Assembly: GCF_030272615.1 (NCBI RefSeq)
Contig: NC_081409.1
Coordinates: 646,072,468-646,136,467 of the forward strand
DNA length: 64,000 bases
Direction: 5' to 3'
Origin: Cryptomeria japonica
Taxonomy: Eukaryota; Streptophyta; Pinopsida; Cupressales; Cupressaceae
Shown: positions 34,294 through 46,068 of the stretch, piece after piece
How positions within the stretch are numbered: position 1 is the first letter of the stretch
Layout of the letters: the number at the start of each line of letters is the position of its first letter
The notes under the pieces: model-generated
Seen by the model: the letters and a program-made list of their open reading frames with translations, nothing else
Database searches by the model: none
What the model was told of the DNA's origin: nothing
Position numbers and translations under genes: made by a program

Positions 34294-34985
34294 GACTTCA
34301 GAAGAAGAGATAAAAAGACATGTCTAATAGCTGATGAGGAATCTAACGATGATAAATCAGATGAAACTGATACAGAGGAAGTTGTTTATGTGGCTATCAA
34401 AGATGGATCAGATGAAGAAAGGTACGAAGAAAAAGCTTTAATATCTCACATAAATACTAATGATTCTTGGATCATAGATAGTGGATGCTCACATCACATG
34501 ACAGGTGATAAACACAAGTTTGTTATGTTAGAAGAATATGATGGAGGTTATGTAAGATTTGGTAATGATGCACCATGTCCAGTGAGAGGTAAAGGATGTA
34601 TAACACTTCTTGACAATGCTAAATGTAATGATGTTTATTGGGTTGAAGGTTTGAAATACAATATGTTGAGTGTAGCACAACTAAACAATACAGGATACCG
34701 AATAGAGTTTCAGAAAGGAATTGTCAAAGTTCATGACAAGCATGGGAAGTTAGCAACTACCAGGACACAAACAAAAGGTCACACATTTCACCTTGACTCA
34801 ACTCGAAATAAGTGTCTATATGCAAAGATAGATGATACCTAGTTATGGCGTAAAATATTTTGTCATGTAAATTTTGATAATCTAATCAAAATAAGAAAGA
34901 AGCACCGAGTAAGAGGTCTATCGAGTCTTGAGAAACCTGAGAATTCTATATGTCAAGGATGCCAGATGGGCAAGATGACAAGATC
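34294..34985 (+). pseudogene. Copia C protease and pre-integrase region
   Basis: Same frame as gag. WIIDSGCSHHMTG near 34470-34510 is the copia protease active site with an intact DSG. Then YVRFGNDAPCPVRGKG and YWVEGLKYNMLSVAQL. After a TAG at about 34840 (probably TGG or CAG before), the pre-integrase zinc region follows with HVNFDN and CQGCQMGKM near 34865-34975. A frameshift near 34985 moves the reading frame before the integrase core. Confidence 0.85.
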
Positions 34986-35813
34986 GAGCTTTACAAGTCC
35001 TACACTTCTAAGGGAATTTTAGATCTTGTGCACACTGATCTTTGTGGTCCTATGAAAGTTCAAAGTTATTATGGTGATAAGTATTTCATATTATTTGTGG
35101 ATGATTACTCAAGAATGATGTTAGTAATGTTTTTAAAAGAAAAATCAGAAGCTTTTCAAATGTTTAAATGGTACAAGGAAAGAATTGAAAATGAAATAGG
35201 AAGACAACTGAAATGTCTTAGATCTGATAGAGGAGGTGAGTTCACTTCTGATGAATTTAACTTATACTGCAATGATCATGGTATAAAGAGGCAAGTATCT
35301 GCACCGAAAACACTCCAACAAAATGGGATAACCGAGAGAAGAAATAGATCAATTGTGGATTGTGCAAGAACCTTGATGATAGAAAAGAAGGTACCTCAAA
35401 CATTTTGGAGAGAAGCAATCAGCACTATAGTTCACACCCTGAACCAAGTACAACTAAAGAAAGAAACCTTGAAGACACCATATGAAATCTGGTATGACAA
35501 GAAACCTAATGTAAGTTATTTTAAAATCTTTGGAAGTAGATTCTATGTTCACAAAGATGACATAAATGGTAAGTTTGATCAGAAAAGTGAAGAAGGAACA
35601 TTTCTTGGTTATTCTTCTAGAAGCAAAGCATTTAAATGTCTGATCAAATCCTCTAACAAAATAGTAGAAAGTGCAAATGTGAAAATTGATGAATTTTCAA
35701 AAAGAAATGATGAAGGAAACTCCAAAGAACCAGAAGATTATGAAGGATTTGTATATGTTCAACTGAGAAGTCCTACCAAGAAAATTGTTGAAGGAAATGA
35801 AGAGAATGTCTAG
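34986..35813 (+). pseudogene. Copia C integrase
   Basis: DLVHTDLCGPM (35030), FVDDYSRMM (35095), SDRGGEFTSDEF (35225) and QQNGITERRNRS (35315) give the D,D,E catalytic pattern D-D-E intact. Then the C-terminal FGSRFYVHKDD and EGTFLGYSSRSKAFK. The frame is open for 287 codons to a TAG at 35811. In life it would insert the cDNA into the genome. Confidence 0.9.
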
Positions 35814-36022
35814 TTATTGAGTGATAAAGAAGATCATACAGAGCCTATTGATCTTGTATTAGCCAAGTATGTCAGAAGGAATCATGCATCAAGTCAGATT
35901 ATAGGAGATAAGGATGATCTAGTGATGACAAGAAACAAACTAAGACAGAACACATGTCTGATATCTGAATTTGAACCAAGGATAGTGAAAGAGGCATTTA
36001 ATAGTGAACATGGATAAATTTT
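35814..36022 (+). pseudogene. Copia C integrase-RT linker
   Basis: A continuation in the integrase frame (66 codons from 35817) with RRNHASSQIIGDKDD, the usual variable linker. A one-base loss around 36012-36016 shifts the frame immediately before MTEEIDQ. Confidence 0.8.
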
Positions 36023-37009
36023 ATGACAGAAGAGATTGATCAAATCAAGAAGAATGACACATGGACACTGGTCCCAAGACCGAAGGATAAAAATGTAATC
36101 GGTACAAAGTGGATTTTCAGAAACAAGCTGAATGAAAAAGGTGAGGTCATTCGAAATAAAGTAAGACTAGTTTGCAAAGGTTATGCTCAAGAAGAGGGAA
36201 TTGATTATGGTGAGACTTTTGCACCTATGGCAAGACTTGAAGGAGTAAGAACATTGTTAGCATACGCTTCTTACAAGAATTTCAAAATATATCAAATGGA
36301 TGTCAAATCTGCATTTTTGAATGGTATATTAGAAGAAGAAGTTTTTATTGAACAACCTGAAGGATTTGTTGAAGGAGAGAATAAAGATCAGGTATGTAAA
36401 TTGAACAAAGCTTTATATGGTCTAAAACAAGCACCTAGAGCATGGTATGAAAGATTGCACTCTTATTTAATCAAGATTGGTTTTATAAGGACAACTAAAA
36501 ACAACAATATGTACATGAAGAATGATGAAATTGGAATATTGATCTCAACCATATTTGTTGATGATATTATCTTTTGTGGAAATGACTCTTTATGGAAGAC
36601 CTTTGGAAATGAAATGAGCAAAGAATTTGAGATGTCATTAATCGGTGAGATAAAGTATTTTATAGGTCTACAGATACTGCAAATGAAAGATGAGATTTTC
36701 ATTACTCAATCTAAGTACATAAAGGAAATCTTGAAGAAATTTGGAATGGAGGATTCAAAACCAATAAGTACTCCTATGACTACCAATGGTAAACTATCAA
36801 AGATTGATGAATCTGCATCTGTTGATGAGACACTTTACCGATCTATGATTGGAAAGTTGCAATATGTTGTTCACAGTAGGCCAGACATAGCACATGCAGT
36901 AGGTATAGTTGCAAGATTTTCTGCAGATCCCAAGGAAACACACATGACAACAATCAAGAGAATTTTCAGATACTTGAAAGGTACCGAGGATTATTGCTTA
37001 GTATATTAG
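36023..37009 (+). pseudogene. Copia C reverse transcriptase
   Basis: 328 open codons. [70 protein letters not shown], and the catalytic FVDDIIF near 36555-36575. Also KPISTPM and [20 protein letters not shown]. The full set of RT motifs is intact, so this is the best-preserved coding domain in the window. It ends at a TAG at 37007 within the RT-RNase H junction. Confidence 0.93.
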
Positions 37010-37507
37010 AAAGGAAATGACTATGATTTAAAATTTTATACTGATGCTGATTGGGCAGGCAACATAGATGACAGGAAAAGCACAAGTGGTGGAGCTTTCT
37101 TTTTAGGAGAAAGACTAGTGAGTTGGCTTAGCAAAAAACAAGGATGTATTTCATAGTCTACAGCAGAAGCTGAATATGTTGCTGCAGCATTAAATTGTAC
37201 CAATATAGCATGGATTAAACAACTGTTGGAAGGCATAAATGAGAAATTTACCGAGCCAGTAACTCTATTTTGTGATAATACTAGTGCCATTAACATTTCA
37301 AAGAATCCTATTATGCACTCTAAGACAAAGTACATCTCTATCAAATATCATTATCTTAGAGAAGAAGCTCAAGAGAAGAAAGTGGTGTTGGAGTATGTTA
37401 GTTCAAAGGAACAAATAGTAGATATCTTCACCAAGCCACTACCGAGGGATACTTTTGAGTATCTCAGAAGTAAGTTAGGGGTCCTACCCCCATCTTCTAC
37501 TCACTGA
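37010..37507 (+). pseudogene. Copia C RNase H
   Basis: Same frame as the RT. YTDADWAGNIDDRKSTSGGA (37040), a TAG where CIS-STAEAEY is interrupted (37156), TLFCDNTSAINISKNP (37245), HSKTKYISIKYHYLRE (37320), and the usual end KEQIVDIFTKPLPRDTFEY. The stop lies at 37505. The catalytic acidic residues of TDAD, AEAE and DN remain. Confidence 0.9.
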
Positions 37508-37882
37508 CTGAGTTCGGTGAAAGCATCAATTTGATGACTCTAAAGAATATATTTTAGGAGTTGATGTCGATTTACACACTTTAGGATGTTTTCTAAAGTT
37601 GTGCAGGAAACAATAATAGGGAACGGGAATTGAAGATAAAATGATCTAACTGAGATTAAGTTGATACCGAACAACAAAGGAGTTACTTCACACAGGAAGA
37701 AATTATGTATTAGTTTTCTTTTGGCATTGTTGTCAAAGGGGAAGAAGACTAATGTATGGGGGAGAAGACTAATGATAGGGGGAGAGCATTTCAGAAATCT
37801 GAGCAATCACAATCACAACAATATGAATTTGAATTTTTAGGTCAAATCAATCAGTTTTGCCATCAATGCCAAATGGGGAGAT
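37508..37882 (+). other. Copia C 3' non-coding region with polypurine tracts
   Basis: Purine tracts CAAAGGGGAAGAAG (about 37734), ATGGGGGAGAAG (37754), AGGGGGAGAG (37776) and finally CAAATGGGGAGAT (37870-37882), which abuts the LTR. No ORF. Confidence 0.75.
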
Positions 37883-38046
37883 TGTTGGCATTATAACAGA
37901 CAATAAGAGATTGTTGGCATTTCAATTAGGATATTGAGAAGGTTGTTGATAATTATGAATATAACTGATTAAGGATGTTTACTGTCTTCACAATATTATT
38001 TTGTCATTGATGTCAAGAAATTGATTTTCTGATTTAGTAGGATGTT
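37883..38046 (+). repeat. 3' LTR of copia C, first part
   Basis: Aligns with 31762-31925. It ends with the target duplication GGATGTT (38040-38046). Confidence 0.9.
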
Positions 38047-38212
38047 TTTTATTAAAGAAAAAGAAAGTTTTGAAGGGGTCCTGAAACCCTTTACAAGCAT
38101 AACTTAAACAACAAAGCTACGAGAAACAAAAAAGAACAGAACCACAAAAAAACCAGTGGAAAACTGAAGAAAAACCAAAAAATCCCCATAAAGCCAGCAA
38201 GCCTTCCAGCAT
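38047..38212 (-). other. LINE 3' untranslated region and tail
   Basis: On the minus strand, T/G-rich sequence with many TTTTG runs, then CAGGACCCCTTCAAAAC and a short AATAAAAAA tail at the target site. This is the usual look of plant L1-type 3' ends. Confidence 0.7.
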
Positions 38213-39645
38213 TCATATTTTTTCCAAGGCTTTAGCCAGGGTGTTGTTGATTTCATACAACTCTTTGATGATGTCTTTGAAGTTAGGGGGATCCTTTGCT
38301 AAAGTAGCCACAACTTTCTTGATATTGGCCCTGGTTCTCTTCGTTGTACCACCCACCGGAGTAGCATCACCGCTTCTAGTCTGGATGGTCTCTTCCTCCA
38401 TTTTCAAGATCCATGACCAGTTTTGGAGTGTAGGTATGATCAATGACCTTGGCAATGTCCTCTAGGTTTTTAGTGATAGCAGAGAGGATACTTGGGATAA
38501 CTCCCATTAGATTTTTCATCACTTCTTTTCCCTCTTCCAATGATTTTACCTTATTCTCCATTTCCTTCTTCCAATTAATCTGCTCTCTATTTTCATCCTC
38601 CCTCTTTTCATCCATTTTTATCCCTTTCTTATCCAAGTTTTTCAGGGTCTCGTAGGTCCATCTATCGAAATCCATTCTAGCCTCAGAGAGCTTCTTGAGG
38701 TTATCCAAGATAAGCCCTTTACCAGCACTTTCCTTGTCCTCACTATCCCTATAATCAGTCAGGTCCTTCTTAGAGTCCTTGTTCATTTCCTTCTCAGAAT
38801 TCACACTAGTTTCCTCGTTGTCCTTGGGATTTGCTTCTTCCATGAGATGGTTGTTGTCCTTACTAGGGCAATCACTGAGGGTAGGGCTTTCTTGACTAGG
38901 CTCATTATCACCACTTTCTTCCTCGTTACCCAACTCCTCATCTTTCTAGCTGTCTTCACCATTGGAGTCATCCGTCTCCATTCCACTACTTTCCTTCACA
39001 ATGTCCTCTGTTTCCAACCCAGAGACGCTTTTCCTTTTTTTTGTTGGAGGATACCTTCTCCTTGCTAGTTTCTCCCTCTTCCATTTTTCTCTTGCCTGAA
39101 GAGGTAGAAATCCTCTTATTTTCTTACAGGGAGAGGGATTTGCAATGCTCATAGATGAGCAACAGAAGCCTGCAGTGGAGAATCAAGCTAGAAGGGTTAT
39201 TCTTCTGTTTGTTGAGGGACCTGGAGAGGGACCGAAAAAGGTAGTAGGGCAGGGATACCTTTTTCTTATGTTTGAAATGGTTAAAGAGCATGAAGTGGTA
39301 GGTGTTGGCCCTGGAGAAATGGCTTTCAACCATGATGTACTCCATAATTGCATTTAGAACCCAGCCCCACAACTTCTTGATGTTTGCAGCTTCGTAGTAG
39401 CCCTCAGTAGCCTTTCCAATTTTGGCCCTCTCTTTCTCTTTTCGCAGGAACAGGTTAACCGGGTTGTTGGAGACTTTAAGGTCTCGAAAGAAATCAAGCC
39501 TAGTATGGGGCATTCCAGTCATAGTGGAAATGAGCCCAGTGTCCAGCTTAAACTTAACTCCATAAAGTTTAAAAGAGCCATTAGACCAGTTTTTGGAAAT
39601 CTTGGAAATGGCTAGGTTAACCCTACTATTGTCTTCAAAATTTGA
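38213..39645 (-). pseudogene. ORF A: helical domain plus acidic coiled-coil tail, unknown family
   Basis: Read leftward. From about 39645: SKNWSNGSFKLYGVKFKLD, then the frame 39522-39124 with GMPHTRLDFFRDLKV and ANTYHFMLFNHF, ending in LLLIYEHC. A basic stretch STSSGKRKMEE follows near 39100, then an acidic Ser/Glu/Asp-rich region (38933-38700) and a Lys/Glu coiled coil (38680-38480), and finally KALEKI with TGA at 38213. Shifts occur near 39124, 38940 and 38420. No catalytic motif is visible. The alternation of helical domain, STSxGKRK and charged tail parallels ORF B. It ends directly at the LINE 3' untranslated region, so it may be part of that transcript. Confidence 0.5.
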
Positions 39646-40567
39646 TTCACTTAAACATCCTTATAATGATATGATAACTCTATGTGAAAAAGAGATATTA
39701 AAGAGAAATAAACTTCTAGGACAACATATGACAAGGTTTGATTTAACCTTCTACACTTCGGACCTATTCAAAGTCCAGGCGGGTATACCTTTGTGAACTA
39801 AATTCACACTTTTAAAAGATAAATCCATAGCAAACTAGTCCAAAAAATCAATGGATCTAATCACCTTAAAACTAACTGAAACAAATGAATGAAAATTGTA
39901 CTCATATTCAGTATTGACCTACAAAATATGTAATAGACAACCTTGATCTATACCAGTGCCTTATCCAAGGTCACATAGTCATCTAAGTTCAAACAATACT
40001 CCCACAATCAAATATCTATACATATCCCATTAGTTTGGCTTATGTGGATCCCTATATATGCTTGACACACATAAGAATTTATTCATACCCAATTAAACCA
40101 TGCTCATCAAGATTCAAAATATCTCACAAGGAATTTACTAGTAGAAGTGATTCCTACATATTTAATTCCCCTCCTAAAGAGAAAAGCTAATAAACATATC
40201 TACTGAAAGTTGCCTTACAACCCCTACTCAAATGAAATAACCCTGGATTATTTAGAATGAAACAATAAACACTTGCAAACACATTTGAAGACAACACAAA
40301 GTTTTAACTCAAAACCAATGGTCTGTATATTGATATTTTCTTCAAAAAAGTATTACAAGAAACCTTCAAATATTCTCCATTAAAACATGGAAAAGCTCAG
40401 ATAAATTTCTGCAGCATTTTCTTACAATTATTTGTGATCATCTCTCTACTAGTCCTGGTATCCATTTATAACAATATGGATGCATACAAAGCTTCGGAGT
40501 TTCCTAGGAGAGTTTGTTACAATCATTACTTTTCAAGAAGAAATTACAAAATCTTTTACAAATGCGG
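39646..40567. other. AT-rich spacer, no gene seen
   Basis: Between the ORF B stop and the ORF A start on the minus strand. No LTR ends, inverted repeats or credible frames were found. The plus-strand frames at 40434 and 40480 are shadows or composition effects. It may be the 3' untranslated region of ORF B. Confidence 0.4.
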
Positions 40568-43468
40568 TTACAAGTCCTTTTCAACCTCCCTATCTTCTTC
40601 TACTTGTTGTCCAGTTGCAACTTCTTCTAATTGCTCTACATCCTGTATGGCATATTTTCTTTTCCACTCATTGTATACATCATCAGCTAAAGAGGAAATC
40701 ATCAGTGTAGAAGACACACCTTGATGGTACTATCCTGCCAATTGGCTTTGTAGCTTGGCAATGATGTTATCTTTACCCCTTACCTCTTCCTTGGCACTAT
40801 TACAGGCTTTTAAAACTGTCTCCAGCTTAACCCGGAGATTTGCTTTTTCCTTGGCCTCCCTTTCTACCACTGCAACACTAAACTTTACAATTTCTAGCAC
40901 AGTGCTAGCAACTTCCACTACCCCAGTGCTCTAAACTCTTTTTACTATCATTCCACCAAGGTAACTTGACCCTGGGGTGTTCTTATTTCTCTTATTTTCA
41001 TCTCTTTTTAGAGACCACATAACCAGTGCAGCATTGTCTTTGCTGAAAGTGACCCCCTCCATAGGTTTGGTCTCTTTTCTTACTGCCTCTAATACCAAGG
41101 CATCTGCTATGTCCCACTCGTGGAGAATGAGTACCCCAACCTATGCCACCATGTCTCTTCCCTGCTCAAGAGTGATGGTCTTAAACTCATTAGCCATTTC
41201 TTTCTTTATTTATTCCTCCACCACAGCTGGATCTCTGTGAGGCTGCTCACCTTTTCTCTTTTCACACCTTGCATTATACTTGTAAATGATCTGCTTCCAC
41301 ACAAATTGTGTGAATACTCCTAATGTGACAAAATTATCATCAGCCAAGAAATCCTCACTAGCTTGTTTGATATCAGGGTCCCACTCCTAGCCTTTGAACT
41401 CATTAGCAGTGATGTTCATTTCAACAGTAAGGGGCTCTTCTGGCATTCCCTCTTCCACTTCATCATATGTATACACTATCTCTCCAAGGTTGCCTAGCTG
41501 CAACAGTTGCTCAGCTACTGCCTATTCATCTCCTATATGGATAGGGGTTTGAGATGGAGAGTACAAGAGTTCATCAGATTGTATTTCTTTTCCCACTCTC
41601 TATTTCTTTGGGCTATCTTGAATGTCAATGACATCCTGTATCTTTCTCTTCCCCTTTGAAGTAGAGGGCTCCCCTATTGTAGGCATCAACACACTGTAAT
41701 TAGACTTCTTATGCAACATGTAGTCACCAGGAGGGATTGCTCTAGTGGATGCAGACCTACTTAGAACTAGTCTTTCTTTCTCAGGGTTGTTTTTAATTAC
41801 AACCTCCCTCTTTTCTTTCAAAGTCTGCATCACATCCTCAAAACAAAGAATTAGAAACTTTATCTTCTCCTCAAAAGGGTGGAAGCTAGACAATGGGTCA
41901 TAGCTAGTACCAAATTGGTGTACAAAGTCTAAGGCTTTTTTATAAGCCACCCACTTTTCCTTCCTCAGCTCTTTCTCATCTAGATCAAACTCATTCCTAA
42001 TGAGGTCTTCAAGAAACTGGAATTGGTGGGGTTTACCTTTGCATATTGCCCTCTTTCTAAACATGTCATTGAAGAAGTCTTCAGGGTCAGCACACCGCGA
42101 TACTGTAATTAAAAAATGATACAATTGAAGGAAATCTTCAAAACACTTCCAACCTCCTTTAACTATCACAAATTGGTGTGTTATGGTAACTGTAGGGAAA
42201 ATGGTCCCTTTACCTCTACCTGTTAACACTGCCTCCTACACACCACCAATCTGCCTGAGGATCTCTGCAATTCCCACTTTAAGAGGGACTTGATAGGGTA
42301 ACAAAAATGGAGTGCCTATGAAACCATATACTCTAAAAACTATGGAGATAGGGTATAAGTAAATATCACCCTAATTGTGAACAATTTTTATATTCTCTGC
42401 AAACTCTTTTGGCCTAATAAATTCCAAAAGAACCTTGGGGACTCTTGGATTCTCTGAACAGAGGAGGGTCCTAATCTTACATGCAAAACACTTATCAAAC
42501 TTCAAGAAGCTTGCATCTTCTCTGTCCCATGATAGCACTGTACTCCATAACTGCACTGGCATCTTCTCTCCATTCTTCTCTTTCACAATATCCATCCCAC
42601 TTGCAAAATAATCACCACCCTTGAATAAAAATAAATGCATGAGGAGGGAATACCATCCAAAAGGCCTATCTACCTTCCCATTCTTTATTCCTATTAATCC
42701 TTCATGGATAGCATCAGTGATAAAGGAAGCATAATTAAAGGTCACTGCAAGAGAAGGATTCAAAATCTGAGCAACCATCAACATGTAATGGGTGGGCATA
42801 TTTGCCTTAGCATCCTCTCCTAAAATTTGGTAGAGTGACCAATATAATCCTTTGGCCCTAAGGGTGAACAGATTTAATGAGAAGGGCTCTTCAGTATTGG
42901 GTCCTACAACTGTCAACCCACCTATCTTCACAAAGAATTCTTTAAGAGGCCCATTTCTAAGGTGGTTCCTCTGCACACTGTATACCTGAGCTAGTGATTT
43001 AAAATTAATAGGCTCTAGAAAATTAGTAAATTCACTAAGCCCAAAAGCATTTCAGAATTCCTCATTATTTATTTCAATGAGGTTTTTCCCACTTATATCC
43101 TTGATACTTCTTGTAATTGGGTCATATTTGTGTGCAATTTGAGTTAGGAGATCCACATCCATGAATACTCTAGGGACCACTAATTTGCCAACATCCAACT
43201 CCCAGATACTGTTCTGCGGGGCTGAGGAGTTTCTCATGCCAAATCCAACTTTAAACAATCCCAACCTAGACAACCCAATTCAAGGGTCTCTTAGCCAGTT
43301 ACCCTTATCATATAATCCCTCTCCTATTTTTAAGCGAGAAGCTCTTGGCACAAGTTATTTTATCTTTGCGGCCACATTAGTTGACAATGTTAACTGTTCA
43401 AGGAAGTCATCATAGATAGCCCTCTCCTGGTAGTTAACCTTTCCTAAGAATTCTCTCTTAGGTGCCAT
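40568..43468 (-). pseudogene. ORF B: 967-codon decayed frame of unknown function
   Basis: The minus-strand ATG at 43468 (MAPKREFLGKV) and the TAA at 40568-40570 lie in one frame, 2901 bp with no indel. I count twelve in-frame stops: TAG near 42371, 42237, 41600, 41531, 41393, 41141, 40934 and 40730; TAA near 43355 and 41210; TGA near 43280 and 43052. Each is one transition from CAG, CAA, TGG or CGA. Regions: N-terminal part with SIWELDVGKLVVPRVFMDV (about residues 90-110), a large helical domain with PTHYMLMVAQIL and RPFGWYSLLMHLFLFKG (residues 230-290), a second helical part around WKCFEDFLQLYHFL, a basic STSKGKRKIQDV (near residue 610), an acidic region, and a C-terminal coiled coil (EREAKEKANLRVKLE). 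No polymerase, protease or nuclease motif is visible. It could be a retroelement accessory ORF, a plant-mobile-domain-like protein or a captured host gene. Confidence 0.6.
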
Positions 43469-45842
43469 CTTTAAAAATTATGCAAGCAATCTAACTATTA
43501 CCCCCAACTGTTCTGTGACAAATCAAGACCTTAATTTAAACACACTGTTAAGTGATTGCCAAACAAGAGTATAAGAGAACCTATTTTTTGCTCAAAGAAA
43601 CTTTCTCTGTGACTAAAGAAATTAGCTCTGCAACTAAAGAAATTAGCTCTGCAACCGCTTCTCTGCAACTATTCTTTAGAATGATACCTTCATTCAATTG
43701 GTACGAGATCACATATGGTAGTTAGGCTCTTAACAACGACATTGATACCGCATGCTTCGGGCATCCCTTCAGAATTGAATTCATAGAAGAATTCAAAAAT
43801 TTCACTCCAATGGGTCACAACATGCCTGTGCATTTTCCTTTTCGCTCTTTTGCCATTTCACAGAGCATAATGCCTTAGCAATTTCGCTTAACGAAATCAC
43901 GCCAACCATCCGATCAAATGGAACTTGATCGGTCTTTAAACTATCCTAACATCTCTAACTTTGCATTGGGCCCTACTTCCTTTTTGCCACTTCGCAAGCT
44001 TTACACCATGAGCACTTTCTTTTTGCAAAGCTACGCCAAACGTTAGATGGAACTCTAACCGCTTGGCCTTTAACCCTTACCGGGACCATCAACTTTTCCA
44101 CTAACCGCGCCTCATCCTGACGGCTAACGGTTTTTCACTATTTCACATAGCTTAACCCACTTTCAACTTTGGGTCATGAAACAACGTGAAGCATTGGATC
44201 AATCCTGAGATGACCATCCTTTAAGAGAGACCTTTATGCTTGCTTCACTTACCCCTCTCTTCCACTGGTTACCAAATACCATGTGGCGCTCAGCCATTAG
44301 CCTTGGAAAACTCTTCGAGTTTAATTCAAAGTCAGCCACGTGTCGTCTTTCCCTTATAACACTTGGCACCCACAATCCCTTTTGAAACCACATGTCAATC
44401 GACACGTCACCATCAAGCTTAACGCTAGGAAGAAATTTATTTTCTCTTTTGCCATTTTGCAGGCCTTAACATTCAGTTATTTCATAGCCATGAAACAATG
44501 CGAGCCCTTGGATCTTTTCAGATTTGATCCCCTTTTACCTTCATGCTTTATCTGTTCTTCAGGCCCCAAAACCTTTTGCTATTTCACAGGTTTTAAAATG
44601 TGAGCATTTTACCTTCGCGAACTCACGCGGACCGCTAGATTAGAGCTGACTTGCTCGATGCTTAACAACCTACTAAGGTTCGGCAAACGTGAGCCCTCTG
44701 ATTCAGCTCTATCGACCTGGTGTCTAATCATTCCCGAGTTGACATGTCAACCTTTTATTCACTGAAAGAAAACACTGGATTCCACTTCATTCTTGCCACA
44801 TGGATCTGCCAAGTCACTTCACACCCCGCGACGTGACTCATCCTCTTGGACCCACCTTTTAATCCCTAGATCCAACTTGCTGACTACTTTGACTTTTTGC
44901 CACGTGGTGCCATCTTACTCTCCATCTCAACCAACTGGACTGCTCACCTGGAATGCCATGTCATTTCATTATTTCGCGAAAGCTATCCTTCGAGCATCTC
45001 TCTTATGCGAAACTACGCTAACCGTTGGATCTTTGGGAACCTGTGCATCCATTATGCTTTTATTAAACCTATTTTGCCCGAGCCAAAAAACTTTCGCTAT
45101 TTCACAGGGCATAACACGCTTGCATCTTTTAGCCATGAAACAACATGAACCGTTGATTTATTTTGAACTTGATCACCTATTAGCCATTTGAAAAGTCTTC
45201 ACCGCTGGGTCTTGCCAAGTCTTTTCACCATTTCGCGAAAGGTATTTCACTTGCTAGTTTTGGCTATGAATCAATGCCAGCTGTTAGATCTTGAGCGAGA
45301 TGGAGTCCCGTTAAACCAGACCAAATGCACACAGCTGAACATGTTTTTTCCTTTTGCTATTTCATAGGACTTAAAGCACTCACAACTTCGCCTAACAAAA
45401 TGGCAAAAGTCGTAGATCCATCTGAGAGCTGCATGACATTTACTGGGCCTGACAACATTAGAAGGAAAAAGACGTAAGGCATGATCTTTTATGATTATTC
45501 AACGACCACCTAGGCAAATGACAAGGGGGAACACTTCATACGACCCTGAGACCCATTACTTAAGTGAATTAAAGTAACGTAGGAATAGAAACCAGAGGGT
45601 TTTAATCAGACATTTGAGTGATTTAAAACCAAAAACCCTAAACCCTTAAAGACTTAACACAGATTTGAAGCAATTAATAGTGTGCTTGACTCATAATTTC
45701 AAAAAACTTAGCCAATTATGGGAAAAGAAAACCCATTTCTTAAACAGTGATAACACCTACCTTTGTCATAGTCCTCAAGTTTCTCCAAGAAGCTAGTAAG
45801 AGATCCCTTCTCCAATTTCGCCCAGACTTTTGGCATCACTTT
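43469..45842 (-). repeat. Upstream region of ORF B with degenerate ~130-bp tandem repeat
   Basis: From about 43835 to 45440 a block recurs at least nine times: CTTTTGCYATTTCRC, then a CTTAA or GCATAA step, GAGCA or ATGAAACAA, and ACCGTTRGATC. Starts lie near 43840, 43980, 44135, 44445, 44570, 44965, 45090, 45220 and 45350. Copies differ strongly. The plus-strand frames at 44340, 44793 and 44897 are by-products of this repeat. On the minus strand it lies directly upstream of the ORF B ATG, where a promoter or leader would be. Confidence 0.55.
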
Positions 45843-46068
45843 CTAGGGTGACATATTGTTTGGTTCTTCCCGCCTTAGGTCTCCTCCCATCTTCGGATAC
45901 GGGCTATCTGCTCTGTTTCTCTGCAAATTATAACCTTCTTTCTTTATGTTTCTCAAGTTTTTGAACTGAGTAACCCACAAAGCATGCAATAATTTATTAG
46001 AGATAATAGGAGATCTGCCACAGTGCCAAGTAATGATGGCCTTTCCAGCAAGGCATAAATGATGCTTT

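Noticed and set aside
41600-43468. LINE ORF1
   Set aside because: Lies downstream, not upstream, of the LINE RT region on the same strand, and has no RNA-binding or zinc knuckle motif.
44340-45191. Plus-strand frames of 83-132 codons
   Set aside because: Fall within the degenerate tandem repeat upstream of ORF B and do not share a frame between repeat units.
43835-45440. CRISPR-like array
   Set aside because: Repeat units are degenerate and contiguous rather than short identical repeats with unique spacers; the context is eukaryotic.
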